Shown here piece after piece: positions 1-8,437 of a DNA stretch of 56,008 nucleotides. Position 1 is the first letter of the stretch; every line of letters begins with the position of its first letter. Source of the stretch: Rhizobiales bacterium TMED168 (GTDB lineage: Bacteria > Pseudomonadota > Alphaproteobacteria > MED-G09). The DNA lies in the NCBI GenBank assembly GCA_002170885.2, contig NHHR02000006.1, positions 1-56,008 on the forward strand, read 5' to 3'. The position numbers were made by a program, and so were the translations under genes. Under the pieces are notes generated by a model. The model saw only the letters and a list, made by a program, of their open reading frames with translations, searched no databases and was not told where the DNA came from.

Positions 1-1194
1 CTCGATATAGCATATGCTAAAGCGATGGAAGAATTATCTAAAAAATATCCAGATGATAATGATGCAGCTTCTCTTTATGCAGAGGCTTTAATGAATACAA
101 TGCCATGGGATTATTGGGCAGATAACGGTAACCCAAGGCCAGATACAGTTAAGGTTATAGAAAGCTTAGAAAGGGTTCTTAAAAATGATCCAAATCATCC
201 TCTAGCAATTCACTTGTATATTCATGCAGTTGAAGCATCGTCAAATCCATCAAGAGCAGAAAAATATGCCGACAAATTGGCTGACTTAGTACCCGGTGCA
301 GGACATTTAGTTCATATGCCAGCCCATATTTATTGGAGAGTAGGACGTTATAATGATGCATCAATAGCAAATATTAATGCTGCAAAAGTAGATGAAGATT
401 ATATAGCTCAATGCAACTCACAAGGATTATATCCGGCAATGTATTACCCACATAATATTCATTTTCTATGGGCAGCTTCAACAATGGAGGGAAGAAGTGA
501 ATTATCTATAAATTCTGCTTTAAAAGTATCAAACTATGTAAAAGATGAGCAAATTAGGCAGATACCTTTTATAGAGTTTTTCCAAACACTTCCCCTATTG
601 TCTTATATTAGATTTGCTAAATGGGAAGAAATACTATCTTATAAAAAACCAAATGAAGATTTTAAATTCTCTCTTGGAATATATCACTATGCTAGAAGTA
701 TTGCTTTTTCGTCCCTAGAAAATTTTAATAAAGCAAAAAATGAACAAAAAAAAATATTAGCAAACAATCAATCTGATGAAATAAAAGTTCTAATAAAAGC
801 AGGACAACCATCTGATAAACTATTGGAGATATCCAATTATCTTGCTTTGGGTCAAATTGAGCTTAATAAAGAAAATTTTTCTTCTGCTATAGAATTTTTT
901 AGAAATGCAGTAAAAATTCAAGATCAACTTCCATACAGAGAACCTGAGTTTTGGTATTATTCAACAAGGCAAACTTTAGGGCATGCTTTATTATTAAATA
1001 AAAACTTCAATGAAGCAGTAAAAGTATTTAATAAAGATTTAAAACAATACCCTAAAAATGGTTGGTCATATTATGGTCTTTATATGGCTTATGATGGATT
1101 AAATAATAAAATAATGTCTGATAGGGCTATTAATAAATTTAATAAAATTTGGCAATTTTCTGACATTAAACTTAATTCATCTGTTATTTATTAA
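1..1194 (+). CDS. TPR-repeat protein, 5' end cut off by the window
   Basis: The reading frame is open from the first base, so the true start lies upstream; the ATG at base 25 is probably internal. The product is mostly helical and carries tetratricopeptide-like repeats, for example around residues 225-260 and 280-350 where Ala/Tyr/Leu spacing fits paired helices. Near its start are a PWDYW motif and two His-rich stretches (HPLAIHLYIHAVEAS and HLVHMPAHIY). These resemble a widespread family of bacterial TPR proteins of unknown role. No signal peptide can be judged because the N-terminus is missing. TPR proteins usually act as protein-interaction scaffolds; a specific function here would be a guess. 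The gene stands alone, 125 bases from tRNA-Lys, which is on the other strand. Confidence 0.8.
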   Translation, partial: LDIAYAKAMEELSKKYPDDNDAASLYAEALMNTMPWDYWADNGNPRPDTVKVIESLERVLKNDPNHPLAIHLYIHAVEASSNPSRAEKYADKLADLVPGAGHLVHMPAHIYWRVGRYNDASIANINAAKVDEDYIAQCNSQGLYPAMYYPHNIHFLWAASTMEGRSELSINSALKVSNYVKDEQIRQIPFIEFFQTLPLLSYIRFAKWEEILSYKKPNEDFKFSLGIYHYARSIAFSSLENFNKAKNEQKKILANNQSDEIKVLIKAGQPSDKLLEISNYLALGQIELNKENFSSAIEFFRNAVKIQDQLPYREPEFWYYSTRQTLGHALLLNKNFNEAVKVFNKDLKQYPKNGWSYYGLYMAYDGLNNKIMSDRAINKFNKIWQFSDIKLNSSVIY

Positions 1195-1232
1195 TATTAA
1201 TTTACAGATGAATAACATTATTTTTAAGTTTT

Positions 1233-1254
1233 TTTGCAGAAACTTTGCAGAAAC
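1233..1254. repeat. Two tandem copies of an 11-bp unit
   Basis: TTTGCAGAAAC occurs twice back to back, followed by another TTT. It lies between the TPR gene and the 3' end of tRNA-Lys. No hairpin, coding function or known element is visible here. It may be a chance duplication or a slippage product. Confidence 0.6.
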
Positions 1255-1319
1255 TTTTTAGATATTTATAGGTAAAAATGTTAGATATAGCCTATAATGT
1301 CGGTATTCTGCTAATATCT

Positions 1320-1395
1320 TGGTGAGCCCTGCAGGGGTCGAACCTGCGACAAGCTGATTAAAAGTCAGCTGCTCTACCAACTGAGCTAAGGGCCC
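1320..1395 (-). tRNA. tRNA-Lys (anticodon UUU)
   Basis: Read on the minus strand, the 76 bases fold as a normal cloverleaf. The acceptor stem GGGCCCT pairs with AGGGCTC, with one G-U pair. The anticodon stem GCTGA/TCAGC closes the loop CTTTTAA, giving anticodon UUU, which decodes AAA/AAG. The T arm contains GGTTCGAACC and the 3' CCA is encoded. In this AT-rich genome AAA is a dominant codon, so this is probably a heavily used tRNA. Confidence 0.97.
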
Positions 1396-1539
1396 TAAAA
1401 CCAAGATATAATTAGTCTTTTAATCAATTCGACAGTCCAAATCAATTTAAAAGTTCATATAATTAATTAAAATGTAATATTAAATATATATATCTCTAGT
1501 AAAATACTTTTTATATGCTAGATTTTTTGGATGATTTTA

Positions 1540-1848
1540 ATGAATAGTAAATTTTTAATAATATCTTTTTGTTTATTTGTTCTATCTTCTTGCACAACGG
1601 TTGAAAGAATAAATAACACTATTTCTGAGAAAATTAAGGTTCTTAGGCCCTCTCAAAAGGAAACTCCCGATGTAGCTGGAAAACTTGTGTGTGCTGCTGC
1701 AGGCATTGAAACAGATGACTGTGTTGAAGCCGTTAAAACAGAAAACGGGAATGAGCCTTCAAATGCAACAAAACCTGAAAAAGAGGAAATTATAATAGAG
1801 GATATTAGTATTGAAAGTATTGATCAGGATGAATCTCTATTAAAATAA
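1540..1848 (+). CDS. Small predicted lipoprotein
   Basis: The N-terminus has one Lys, a hydrophobic stretch and then a lipobox (VLSSC), with the Cys at residue 18 counted from the second Met. This predicts a lipid-anchored envelope protein of about 100 residues. The start at 1540 is chosen because it leaves a compact signal peptide; an in-frame ATG at 1531 would add three residues. The mature part is hydrophilic, has two further Cys (in VCAAAGIETDDC) and ends in a Glu/Asp-rich tail. No family was recognised. The last 25 bases overlap the 3' end of tgt tail to tail, so the two genes converge without a spacer. Confidence 0.7.
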   Translation: MNSKFLIISFCLFVLSSCTTVERINNTISEKIKVLRPSQKETPDVAGKLVCAAAGIETDDCVEAVKTENGNEPSNATKPEKEEIIIEDISIESIDQDESLLK

Positions 1849-2942
1849 AATTCTTTTTTAAAATTTTCAAAATTATTACTCTCAATAGCAAATCTTATAT
1901 TTTCCATTAATTTTTTATAATAATTTAGATTATGACAAGATATAATTAATCCACCTAAAGGTTCTTTTGATTTAATTAGATGATGAATATAACCCCTACT
2001 ATACCTTTTAGAAAAACTAAAGTCTGAACTTTCATCTAAAGGCCTTTGATCGTTTTCATAAATTTTATTTTTTAAATTTAATGTACCTTCATTGCAATAA
2101 GCGTGTCCATGCCTACCCTCTCTTGTAGGAATAACGCAATCAAATATGTCAATTCCCTCTGAAATCGCCTCTATAATATTTTCAGGTCTTCCAACACCCA
2201 TTAAGTATCTGACTTTATTTTCGGGAATGTGAGGAACCGTAAAATTAAGAACTTCTATCATTTTATCATGCCCTTCTCCAACCGCTAAACCCCCCACAGC
2301 ATAGCCTTCGAAGTCAATATTTATCGTTTCTTGTGAGGATTTTTCCCTTAAATCTTTATATATGCTTCCTTGAATGATACCAAATTGAGCATCTGATCTA
2401 TTTTTTGAATTCAAAAAAGTTTTTCTTGCCCTCTCAGCCCATTTTAAAGATAGATGCATTGATTTTTCTGCATTTTCATGAGTAGAGGGAAAAGGTGTAC
2501 ACTCATCTAATACCATCTGAATATTTGATCCTATAATATTTTGAGTCTCAACAACATTCTCAGGGGTCAATTCATGTGAGGAACCATCAATATGTGATTG
2601 AAATATAACACCATTTTTATTAATTTTTCTTAATTTTGATAATGACATAACCTGAAAACCACCTGAGTCAGTAAGAATTGGTTTATTCCAATCCATAAAA
2701 TTCGATAAATTAGAAAACTTTCTAATTATATCTAAACCAGGCCTTAAAAGATTATGATAAGTATTACTTAATATCATTTCATAACCCATATCTTCAATTA
2801 TATTAATTGGGGTAGATTTAATAGCTCCTTGAGTTGCAACAGGCATAAAAGCCGGTGTTTTTATATCACCTAGAGATGTTTTAATTATTCCAGTACGGGC
2901 TTTATTTGATTTTTTTTGCAGTATAAATTTATATTTAGTCAC
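1824..2942 (-). CDS. tgt: tRNA-guanine transglycosylase (queuosine pathway)
   Basis: This cytoplasmic enzyme exchanges guanine-34 of tRNAs with GUN anticodons for the queuine precursor preQ1. The 372-residue length is normal. The catalytic Asp residues are present: D92 in TDSGGFQVMS and D268 in FDCVIPTREGRHG. Substrate-binding segments VLDECTPFP and GGLAVGEG are also intact. Unusually, the zinc site is altered. Where E. coli Tgt has CDCYTC followed later by a His, this protein reads SDFSFS (306-311), so all three Cys are lost, while the His at 337 (CHNLNYY) remains. Flanking residues (RPLDE before, YSRGYIHH after) align well, so this does not look like a frameshift. queA ends one base upstream, so the two are probably cotranscribed. 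Confidence 0.95.
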   Translation of the reverse strand: MTKYKFILQKKSNKARTGIIKTSLGDIKTPAFMPVATQGAIKSTPINIIEDMGYEMILSNTYHNLLRPGLDIIRKFSNLSNFMDWNKPILTDSGGFQVMSLSKLRKINKNGVIFQSHIDGSSHELTPENVVETQNIIGSNIQMVLDECTPFPSTHENAEKSMHLSLKWAERARKTFLNSKNRSDAQFGIIQGSIYKDLREKSSQETINIDFEGYAVGGLAVGEGHDKMIEVLNFTVPHIPENKVRYLMGVGRPENIIEAISEGIDIFDCVIPTREGRHGHAYCNEGTLNLKNKIYENDQRPLDESSDFSFSKRYSRGYIHHLIKSKEPLGGLIISCHNLNYYKKLMENIRFAIESNNFENFKKEFYFNRDSS

Positions 2943-2943
2943 T

Positions 2944-4005
2944 CTATTTCTCTAAAAAACAGGCATCACCATATGAATAAAACCTGTAGTTGTTGTTAAC
3001 AGCATGATTATAAGCTTTTAGCATCTTATCAGTCCCCATTAATGCACAAATAAGTATAAATAAAGACGATTTTGGTAGGTGAAAATTAGTAATTAAGGCG
3101 TCAATTGAATCTATATTTATTCCAGGATATATAAATTTATCAGTTTTTTTATTAACTGGTTCAAATCTACCATTCACAAAAGATGTCTCTAATGTTCTTA
3201 AAGCAGTAGTTCCAACACATATTATTCTTTTATTTTTTGAACTTTTAACTTCATTTAATATATCTGCCGTATTTTTTGATAAATAACAATATTCACTTTG
3301 AAGAGTATTTTCTATAACGTTTTCATTTCTTAAGGGTAAAAAAGTACCTAAACCAATATTAAGAGTAAGTTTTTCAATTATTACTCCTTTTTTTATAATT
3401 TCTCTAATTAGCTTATTTGTAAAATGAAGACCTGCTGTTGGTGCCGCAATAGATCCCTCATTATTCTGAAAAATGGTTTGATAATCGTCATTATCCTCTT
3501 TTTTTATGGCTCTCTTAGAGGTTATATAGGGTGGTAACATTATCTCGCCACTATCATTTAAGATTTCTATAAATCTTTCATTATCGCTAGCAAAATCAAA
3601 AGTTACCTCACCTTTATCTTTATCAACAATTTGAGCAAAAAGATTATGAAAATTATGCTCGTCTTTTCTAAAAAAAATTAAATCATTTTTATTAATCTTT
3701 CTTGCTGGCCTAGATAAAGCTTTCCATTGTCCATTTTCTCTATTTTCATAAAAAGTAAAAGAAATTCTAGTTAACTCTTTTTCTGCGTTTATCTTATAAC
3801 CAAAAATTTTTGAAGGTATAACTCTTGTATCATTTACAACAAGAACATCTCCTCTCTTTAAATAATTGGTTAATTTGTCAAATGTAGTATCTTCATAAAT
3901 ATCAGAGGAACTTATTCTTAGTAATTTTGAACTATCTCTTGGTTTTACAGGGTTTAAAGCAATTAAATCTTCTGGAAGATTAAAGTCAAAATCAGATAGT
4001 TTCAT
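2944..4005 (-). CDS. queA: S-adenosylmethionine:tRNA ribosyltransferase-isomerase
   Basis: QueA transfers and isomerises the ribosyl part of SAM onto preQ1 in tRNA, giving epoxyqueuosine; it is the step after Tgt. Family signatures are present in order: GDVLVVNDTRVIPSKIFG near residue 50, APTAGLHFT near 190, TALRTLET near 270 and TNFHLPKSSLFILICALMG near 310. The 353-residue length is normal for the family. The gene lies between the cyclophilin gene (3 bases upstream) and tgt (1 base downstream), an arrangement common in alphaproteobacteria. Confidence 0.97.
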   Translation of the reverse strand: MKLSDFDFNLPEDLIALNPVKPRDSSKLLRISSSDIYEDTTFDKLTNYLKRGDVLVVNDTRVIPSKIFGYKINAEKELTRISFTFYENRENGQWKALSRPARKINKNDLIFFRKDEHNFHNLFAQIVDKDKGEVTFDFASDNERFIEILNDSGEIMLPPYITSKRAIKKEDNDDYQTIFQNNEGSIAAPTAGLHFTNKLIREIIKKGVIIEKLTLNIGLGTFLPLRNENVIENTLQSEYCYLSKNTADILNEVKSSKNKRIICVGTTALRTLETSFVNGRFEPVNKKTDKFIYPGINIDSIDALITNFHLPKSSLFILICALMGTDKMLKAYNHAVNNNYRFYSYGDACFLEK

Positions 4006-4008
4006 TAA

Positions 4009-4575
4009 TTATTCAGAAAGATTTATAGATACAATTTTATCAGGAAATTCAGGTGGTTCTCCACGAACAATTTTATCAACAAATTCCATACCTTCTATAA
4101 CTTTTCCAAAAACTGTATATTGATTATTAAGAAATGAAGCTTCTTGAAAACATATAAAAAACTGTGAATTAGCACTATCAGGATGTTGTGATCTTGCCAT
4201 ACCTAAAGTACCCCTTTCAAAAGGTGTAGAAGTAAATTCAGCTCTAATATCTGGTAAATCTGATCCACCCATTCCGGTACCGGTAGGGTCACCTGTTTGA
4301 GCCATGAAACCCTCTATAACTCTATGAAAAATAATCCCATCATAAAACTTTTCACTTATTAATGTCTTTATTTGTTTAACATGGCTTGGTGCTATATCAG
4401 GAAATAGTTCAATAACAACATTTTCAGTTGGTGATACCTCGCCAGGATCAGTAATTTTTTCGTTTTGAGTAATTACCATAGTAATTAAGTTATCTTTATT
4501 GTTGTTAGCCATGATTTCTCCATTTGTAAAAAATAAGAAAATAAAAGTATATATTAATAAATTAATTTTCATCAT
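4009..4575 (-). CDS. Cyclophilin-type peptidyl-prolyl isomerase, possible dual start
   Basis: The protein has the cyclophilin core: FHRVIEGFMAQTGDP with the catalytic Arg, GTGMGGSD, GTLGMARSQHPDSANSQFFI and NQYTVFGKVIEGM. It catalyses cis-trans isomerisation of prolyl bonds. Two starts are credible. The ATG at 4575 overlaps the coaD stop (TAATG) and yields an N-terminus with Lys followed by a hydrophobic run (LLIYTFIFLFF), which fits a Sec signal peptide. The internal ATG at 4512 (Met22, MANNN) has a strong ribosome binding site, GGAGAAATC just before ATG, and would give a cytosolic enzyme of 167 residues. Many alphaproteobacteria have two adjacent cyclophilin genes, one exported and one cytosolic; only one is found here. 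Use of both starts is an inference. Confidence 0.93.
   Translation of the reverse strand: MMKINLLIYTFIFLFFTNGEIMANNNKDNLITMVITQNEKITDPGEVSPTENVVIELFPDIAPSHVKQIKTLISEKFYDGIIFHRVIEGFMAQTGDPTGTGMGGSDLPDIRAEFTSTPFERGTLGMARSQHPDSANSQFFICFQEASFLNNQYTVFGKVIEGMEFVDKIVRGEPPEFPDKIVSINLSE
4510..4521 (-). promoter_or_regulatory. Internal ribosome binding site and second start of the cyclophilin gene
   Basis: On the minus strand GGAGAAATC runs directly into ATG, inside the cyclophilin frame. It is one of the better Shine-Dalgarno matches in this window and sits exactly where the putative signal peptide ends and the conserved cytosolic-type sequence begins. Confidence 0.6.
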
Positions 4576-5063
4576 TAAGACTTTGTTTTAAGTAGTTTTT
4601 TAATATTATCACTTACAAATCCAGTAACATCCCCACCCATTAAGGAAATTTGCTTAACAAGAGAAGAGTGAATAAAACTAAATTCAGGTTTTGACATCAA
4701 AAAAATTGTTTCTAAATCGGGACACATTACTGTATTCATACCGGCCATTTGAGCCTCATAATCGTAGTCAACAGGACCTCTAACACCCTTTATAAGAGAG
4801 TTGGCGTTATATTTTCTGGCTAAATCAACAATTAAACCCTCAAAACACTCAACTTTAACTTTATTCTGTTTAGGAAGTTTTATTGTTTTTACTTCATTTT
4901 CAATCATTTTTAATCTTTCTTGAGGGGTAAAAAGTGTCTTTTTATTTTGATTTACACCCACTGCAATAATTACCTCATCAAAAATCTTTAAACTTCTTAA
5001 TAAGATATCTCTATGACCGAGTGTGAAAGGATCAAATGATCCAGGATAAACTGCAAGTGTCAT
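4575..5063 (-). CDS. coaD: Phosphopantetheine adenylyltransferase
   Basis: CoaD transfers AMP from ATP to 4'-phosphopantetheine, the penultimate step of coenzyme A synthesis. The nucleotidyltransferase signature PGSFDPFTLGHRD (HxGH type) is at residues 7-19. IKGVRGPVDYDYEAQMA near 92 and FIHSSLVKQI near 129, with GGDVTGFV after it, complete the pattern. The 162-residue length is normal. The gene follows gyrA by two bases and overlaps the cyclophilin start by one base, so it is translated as part of a tight operon. Confidence 0.97.
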   Translation of the reverse strand: MTLAVYPGSFDPFTLGHRDILLRSLKIFDEVIIAVGVNQNKKTLFTPQERLKMIENEVKTIKLPKQNKVKVECFEGLIVDLARKYNANSLIKGVRGPVDYDYEAQMAGMNTVMCPDLETIFLMSKPEFSFIHSSLVKQISLMGGDVTGFVSDNIKKLLKTKS

Positions 5064-5065
5064 GC

Positions 5066-7750
5066 TTATTCCTCCTCACTTTCATGTTCTACAACTCTTT
5101 CTACACTAACAACAGAGGAATTATCATCAATATTAAAAATTTTAACTCCTTGAGTATTCCTTCCCATAATCCTAATACCTGAAACAGGGCATCTTATTAA
5201 TTGGCCATTATCATCTATAAGCATAATTTCATCATTTTCATCAATCGGAAAGGATGAAACCATATCTGATTTTGATTTAGTTAACATCATACTTATAACA
5301 CCTTTTCCACCTCTGTTTGTTAATCTGTACTCATAAGAGGATGTTCTTTTCCCTTGCCCATTAGATGCAACAGTTAAGATAATCTCTTCCTTAGCAGCTA
5401 ATTCAGCATACCTCTCAGTTGATAGCTCTAGATTAACATCATCGTCTGATACAATTTCATCAACATCATCTTTGGCTTTTCTCATGATAGAAGATGTTTT
5501 TAAATATGCACGGAATTCGTCAGTTTCCCCTTCAACATGGTTAAGAATTGACATAGCCATAACGCTATCATTTTTTTCTAACTTTATACCTCTAACACCT
5601 GTAGAGGAACGTGATGCAAAAACTCTAACCTTATCAACCGAAAACCTAATACATTGACCTTTTTTTGTGGCTAAAAGAATATCATTATCATCCGTACAAG
5701 TTTGTACTGAAATTATGGATTCTCCATCCACAGGTTTCATTGCTATTTTTCCATTTTTATTAATTTTTAAGAAATCTGATAAATTATTTCTTCGAATACC
5801 ACCAGTTGAGGTAGCAAACATAACAAATAAATCCTTCCAATCATCCTCATTTTCTGAAAGTGGCATAATTGTTGTTATTACTTCACCGTCAGATAAAGGT
5901 AATAAATTTATCAAGGCTTTACCCTTTGCCTGAGGACTAGAAATAGGTAAAAGATAAGTTTTTAATTTATAAACCATTCCAGTAGAAGAAAAGAATAAGA
6001 TTGGTTGATGAGTATTTGCTACAAAAATATTAGTAACAAAATCCTCATCCTTTGTTTGCATTCCCGATCTACCCTTACCTCCCCTATTTTGGGATCTATA
6101 TGTAGATAAAGGTACTCTTTTTATATAGCCGGAATGACTTACTGTTACAGCCATTTCTTCTTTCTTTATTAAATCTTCATCTTGAACATCATCAATGTAG
6201 TCAACAATTTCAGTTCTTCTTGGTATAGAGAAATTATCTTTTATTTCATTTAATTCATTTTTAATAATATCTATAACCTTGTCTTTACTCTTAAGGGTAA
6301 GCAAATAATCTTCAATATTATTTTTTAATTCATCCATTTCGTTTTCAATATCATCTTTACCAATCGCAGTAAGTCTTTGTAGTCTTAATTCTAATATTGC
6401 TCTTGCCTGGTCATCTGAAAACTTGCAAAGATCTTTTTTTGAAATACTGTGGCGTGGATCATCTATTAGCTCAATTAATGATTTAACATCCTTTGCAGGC
6501 CATTCCTTTTTCATTAGTTTTTCTTTAGCATCCGAGGGGCTTTTTGAAGATCTTATTAATTTAATAATTTCATCAATATTAGAAACCGCTATAGCTAAAC
6601 CAACCAAGATATGAGCCCTATCTCTAGCCTTATTTAGAAGAAATTTAATTCTTCTTGTAACTACTTCTTGCCTAAAATCTATAAAGCATTCAAGTAATTC
6701 TTTTAAATTAAGTGTTTTGGGGTTTCCTCTATCAAGAGCAACTGTATTTGCTCCGAAGGAAGTTTGTAATTGAGTATAGCGATAAAGTTGATTTAAAATT
6801 ACATCCGGTACTGCATCTTTTCTTAATTCGACATAAATCCTCATACCATTTCTATCGCTCTCATCTCTTAGATCAGTAATTCCCTCAATAGTTTTTTCTC
6901 TAACTAGTTCTGCAATTTTCTCAATTAATGAAACCTTGTTAAGTTGGTAAGGAATTTCAGAAATAATTATGGCCTTTTTATCTTTCGGCAAATCCTCAAT
7001 TGAAACTTTGCCTCTTATAATAATAGATCCCTTGCCTGTGGAATAAGCACTTCTAGCACCCGATTGACCTAATATAATTCCACCAGTAGGAAAATCTGGC
7101 CCTGGTACAACTTCTATTAATTCGTCAATTGAAGTTTCTGGTTTATCTAATAACATTAAACATGCATTTGTTATCTCACCTAAATTATGGGGAGGAATAT
7201 TTGTTGCCATACCAACAGCAATACCGCCAGCACCATTAACAAGTAAATTTGGAAACTCTGCAGGTAAAACAATCGGTTCAGACTCAGAATTGTCATAATT
7301 CTCTTGAAAATCAACTGTTTCCTTATCAAGATCAGAAAGTAAATGTTGACTTATTTTCTCCATCCTTACTTCTGTATAACGCATAGCAGCAGGAGGATCT
7401 CCGTCAACAGAGCCAAAATTACCTTGACCCTCTATCAAAGGTAAATGCATTGAAAAAGGTTGAGCCATTCTTACAAGGGCGTCATATATGCTTTGATCAC
7501 CATGCGGATGATATTTACCAATTACATCTCCAACTACACGAGCAGATTTTCTGTAAGGCTTATTCCATTCATAATTATTTTCATACATGGAATATAAAAT
7601 TCTTCTATGCACAGGTTTAAGTCCATCTCTTGCATCAGGAAGGGCTCTAGAAACGATTACACTCATAGCATAATCAAGATAAGATTGACGCATTTCAGCG
7701 TCTAAATTGATATTAGAAATTTCAGAATTTTCATCTAATATATCAGACAT
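5066..7750 (-). CDS. gyrA: DNA gyrase subunit A
   Basis: GyrA breaks and rejoins DNA in the type IIA topoisomerase that introduces negative supercoils. The start at 7750 is chosen because AAGGGTG lies 5-6 bases upstream of it; a longer frame from 7786 has no such site. The protein then has 894 residues. The catalytic Tyr is Y125 in AAMRYTEVR. The gyrase-specific motif [10 protein letters not shown] appears near residue 560, and the beta-pinwheel C-terminal domain is complete. The quinolone-determining loop reads [10 protein letters not shown]: position 83 of E. coli (Ser) is Gln (Q86 here), while the Asp at 87 is kept (D90). A good promoter lies 58-86 bases upstream. Confidence 0.98.
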   Translation of the reverse strand: MSDILDENSEISNINLDAEMRQSYLDYAMSVIVSRALPDARDGLKPVHRRILYSMYENNYEWNKPYRKSARVVGDVIGKYHPHGDQSIYDALVRMAQPFSMHLPLIEGQGNFGSVDGDPPAAMRYTEVRMEKISQHLLSDLDKETVDFQENYDNSESEPIVLPAEFPNLLVNGAGGIAVGMATNIPPHNLGEITNACLMLLDKPETSIDELIEVVPGPDFPTGGIILGQSGARSAYSTGKGSIIIRGKVSIEDLPKDKKAIIISEIPYQLNKVSLIEKIAELVREKTIEGITDLRDESDRNGMRIYVELRKDAVPDVILNQLYRYTQLQTSFGANTVALDRGNPKTLNLKELLECFIDFRQEVVTRRIKFLLNKARDRAHILVGLAIAVSNIDEIIKLIRSSKSPSDAKEKLMKKEWPAKDVKSLIELIDDPRHSISKKDLCKFSDDQARAILELRLQRLTAIGKDDIENEMDELKNNIEDYLLTLKSKDKVIDIIKNELNEIKDNFSIPRRTEIVDYIDDVQDEDLIKKEEMAVTVSHSGYIKRVPLSTYRSQNRGGKGRSGMQTKDEDFVTNIFVANTHQPILFFSSTGMVYKLKTYLLPISSPQAKGKALINLLPLSDGEVITTIMPLSENEDDWKDLFVMFATSTGGIRRNNLSDFLKINKNGKIAMKPVDGESIISVQTCTDDNDILLATKKGQCIRFSVDKVRVFASRSSTGVRGIKLEKNDSVMAMSILNHVEGETDEFRAYLKTSSIMRKAKDDVDEIVSDDDVNLELSTERYAELAAKEEIILTVASNGQGKRTSSYEYRLTNRGGKGVISMMLTKSKSDMVSSFPIDENDEIMLIDDNGQLIRCPVSGIRIMGRNTQGVKIFNIDDNSSVVSVERVVEHESEEE

Positions 7751-7807
7751 AAACACCCTTAAATGGAATGATTTAAAACGAATCAAATCATAAAAACATA
7801 GTTAATT

Positions 7808-7836
7808 ATTTTAACACTTAAAAGTTATCACATCAA
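7808..7836 (-). promoter_or_regulatory. Predicted sigma-70 type promoter of gyrA
   Basis: On the minus strand TTGATG is followed after exactly 17 bases by TAAAAT, close to the TTGACA/TATAAT consensus. It lies in the 134-base gap between ssb and gyrA and points at gyrA. It suggests that gyrA, and probably coaD to tgt behind it, start a transcript here. Confidence 0.6.
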
Positions 7837-7884
7837 TTAATTTAATATTATTAGAACTAAATATTATAAAGAAAAAACAATGAC

Positions 7885-8328
7885 TTAGAAGGGAATATCA
7901 TCATCAACATCTGTACTTAGGGATGTTGATTCACTTGGAATGGAATCACTTGCAAAATCACTAGAGGAATTATCATTTCTTCCACCTAACATTGTAAGAT
8001 TTCCATTAAAATTTTGAAGAACAACTTCAGTAGTATATTTTTCAATACCGTCTTTATCTTCCCACTTTCTTGTTTGTAACTGTCCTTCCAAGTATACCTT
8101 TGAACCTTTTTTTAAGTATTGCTCAGTAATTCTTACAAGACCTTCATTAAAAATTACTACTCTATGCCATTCTGTTTTATCTCGTCTTTCTCCTGAGTTC
8201 TTATCCTTCCAACTTTCAGTCGTGGCTACTGAAAATGTGCACAAAGACCTTCCATCTTGAGTACTTCGAACCTCAGGATCATTTCCTAGGTTACCTATAA
8301 GCATAACTTTATTTAAACTACCTGCCAT
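7885..8328 (-). CDS. ssb: Single-stranded DNA-binding protein
   Basis: SSB coats single-stranded DNA in replication, recombination and repair. The start at 8328 ([15 protein letters not shown]) has GGAG eight bases upstream and is preferred over an in-frame Met four residues earlier. The OB fold covers about residues 5-110, including [13 protein letters not shown] and [10 protein letters not shown] short linker leads to the acidic tip DVDDDIPF, the conserved partner-binding tail. The gene is divergent from uvrA, an arrangement common in bacteria. No GTTC-N7-GTTC LexA box of the alphaproteobacterial type was seen in the 109-base space between them. Confidence 0.97.
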   Translation of the reverse strand: MAGSLNKVMLIGNLGNDPEVRSTQDGRSLCTFSVATTESWKDKNSGERRDKTEWHRVVIFNEGLVRITEQYLKKGSKVYLEGQLQTRKWEDKDGIEKYTTEVVLQNFNGNLTMLGGRNDNSSSDFASDSIPSESTSLSTDVDDDIPF

Positions 8329-8437
8329 AAAAAACTCCAATATTTATAATATATATAACAAAAACTCTTCCTAGGTGAAAGCACTATGATATAACCTTTT
8401 ATAATTATATTTAATACTTAAGAGTCTAGGAATAATA

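Noticed and set aside
7751..7786. Longer GyrA N-terminus starting at 7786
   Set aside because: The shorter start has an AAGGGTG ribosome site, and the extra residues do not match the GyrA family.
8329..8437. LexA box between ssb and uvrA
   Set aside because: The direct-repeat pattern GTTC-N7-GTTC used by alphaproteobacterial LexA, or its complement, is not present in the gap.
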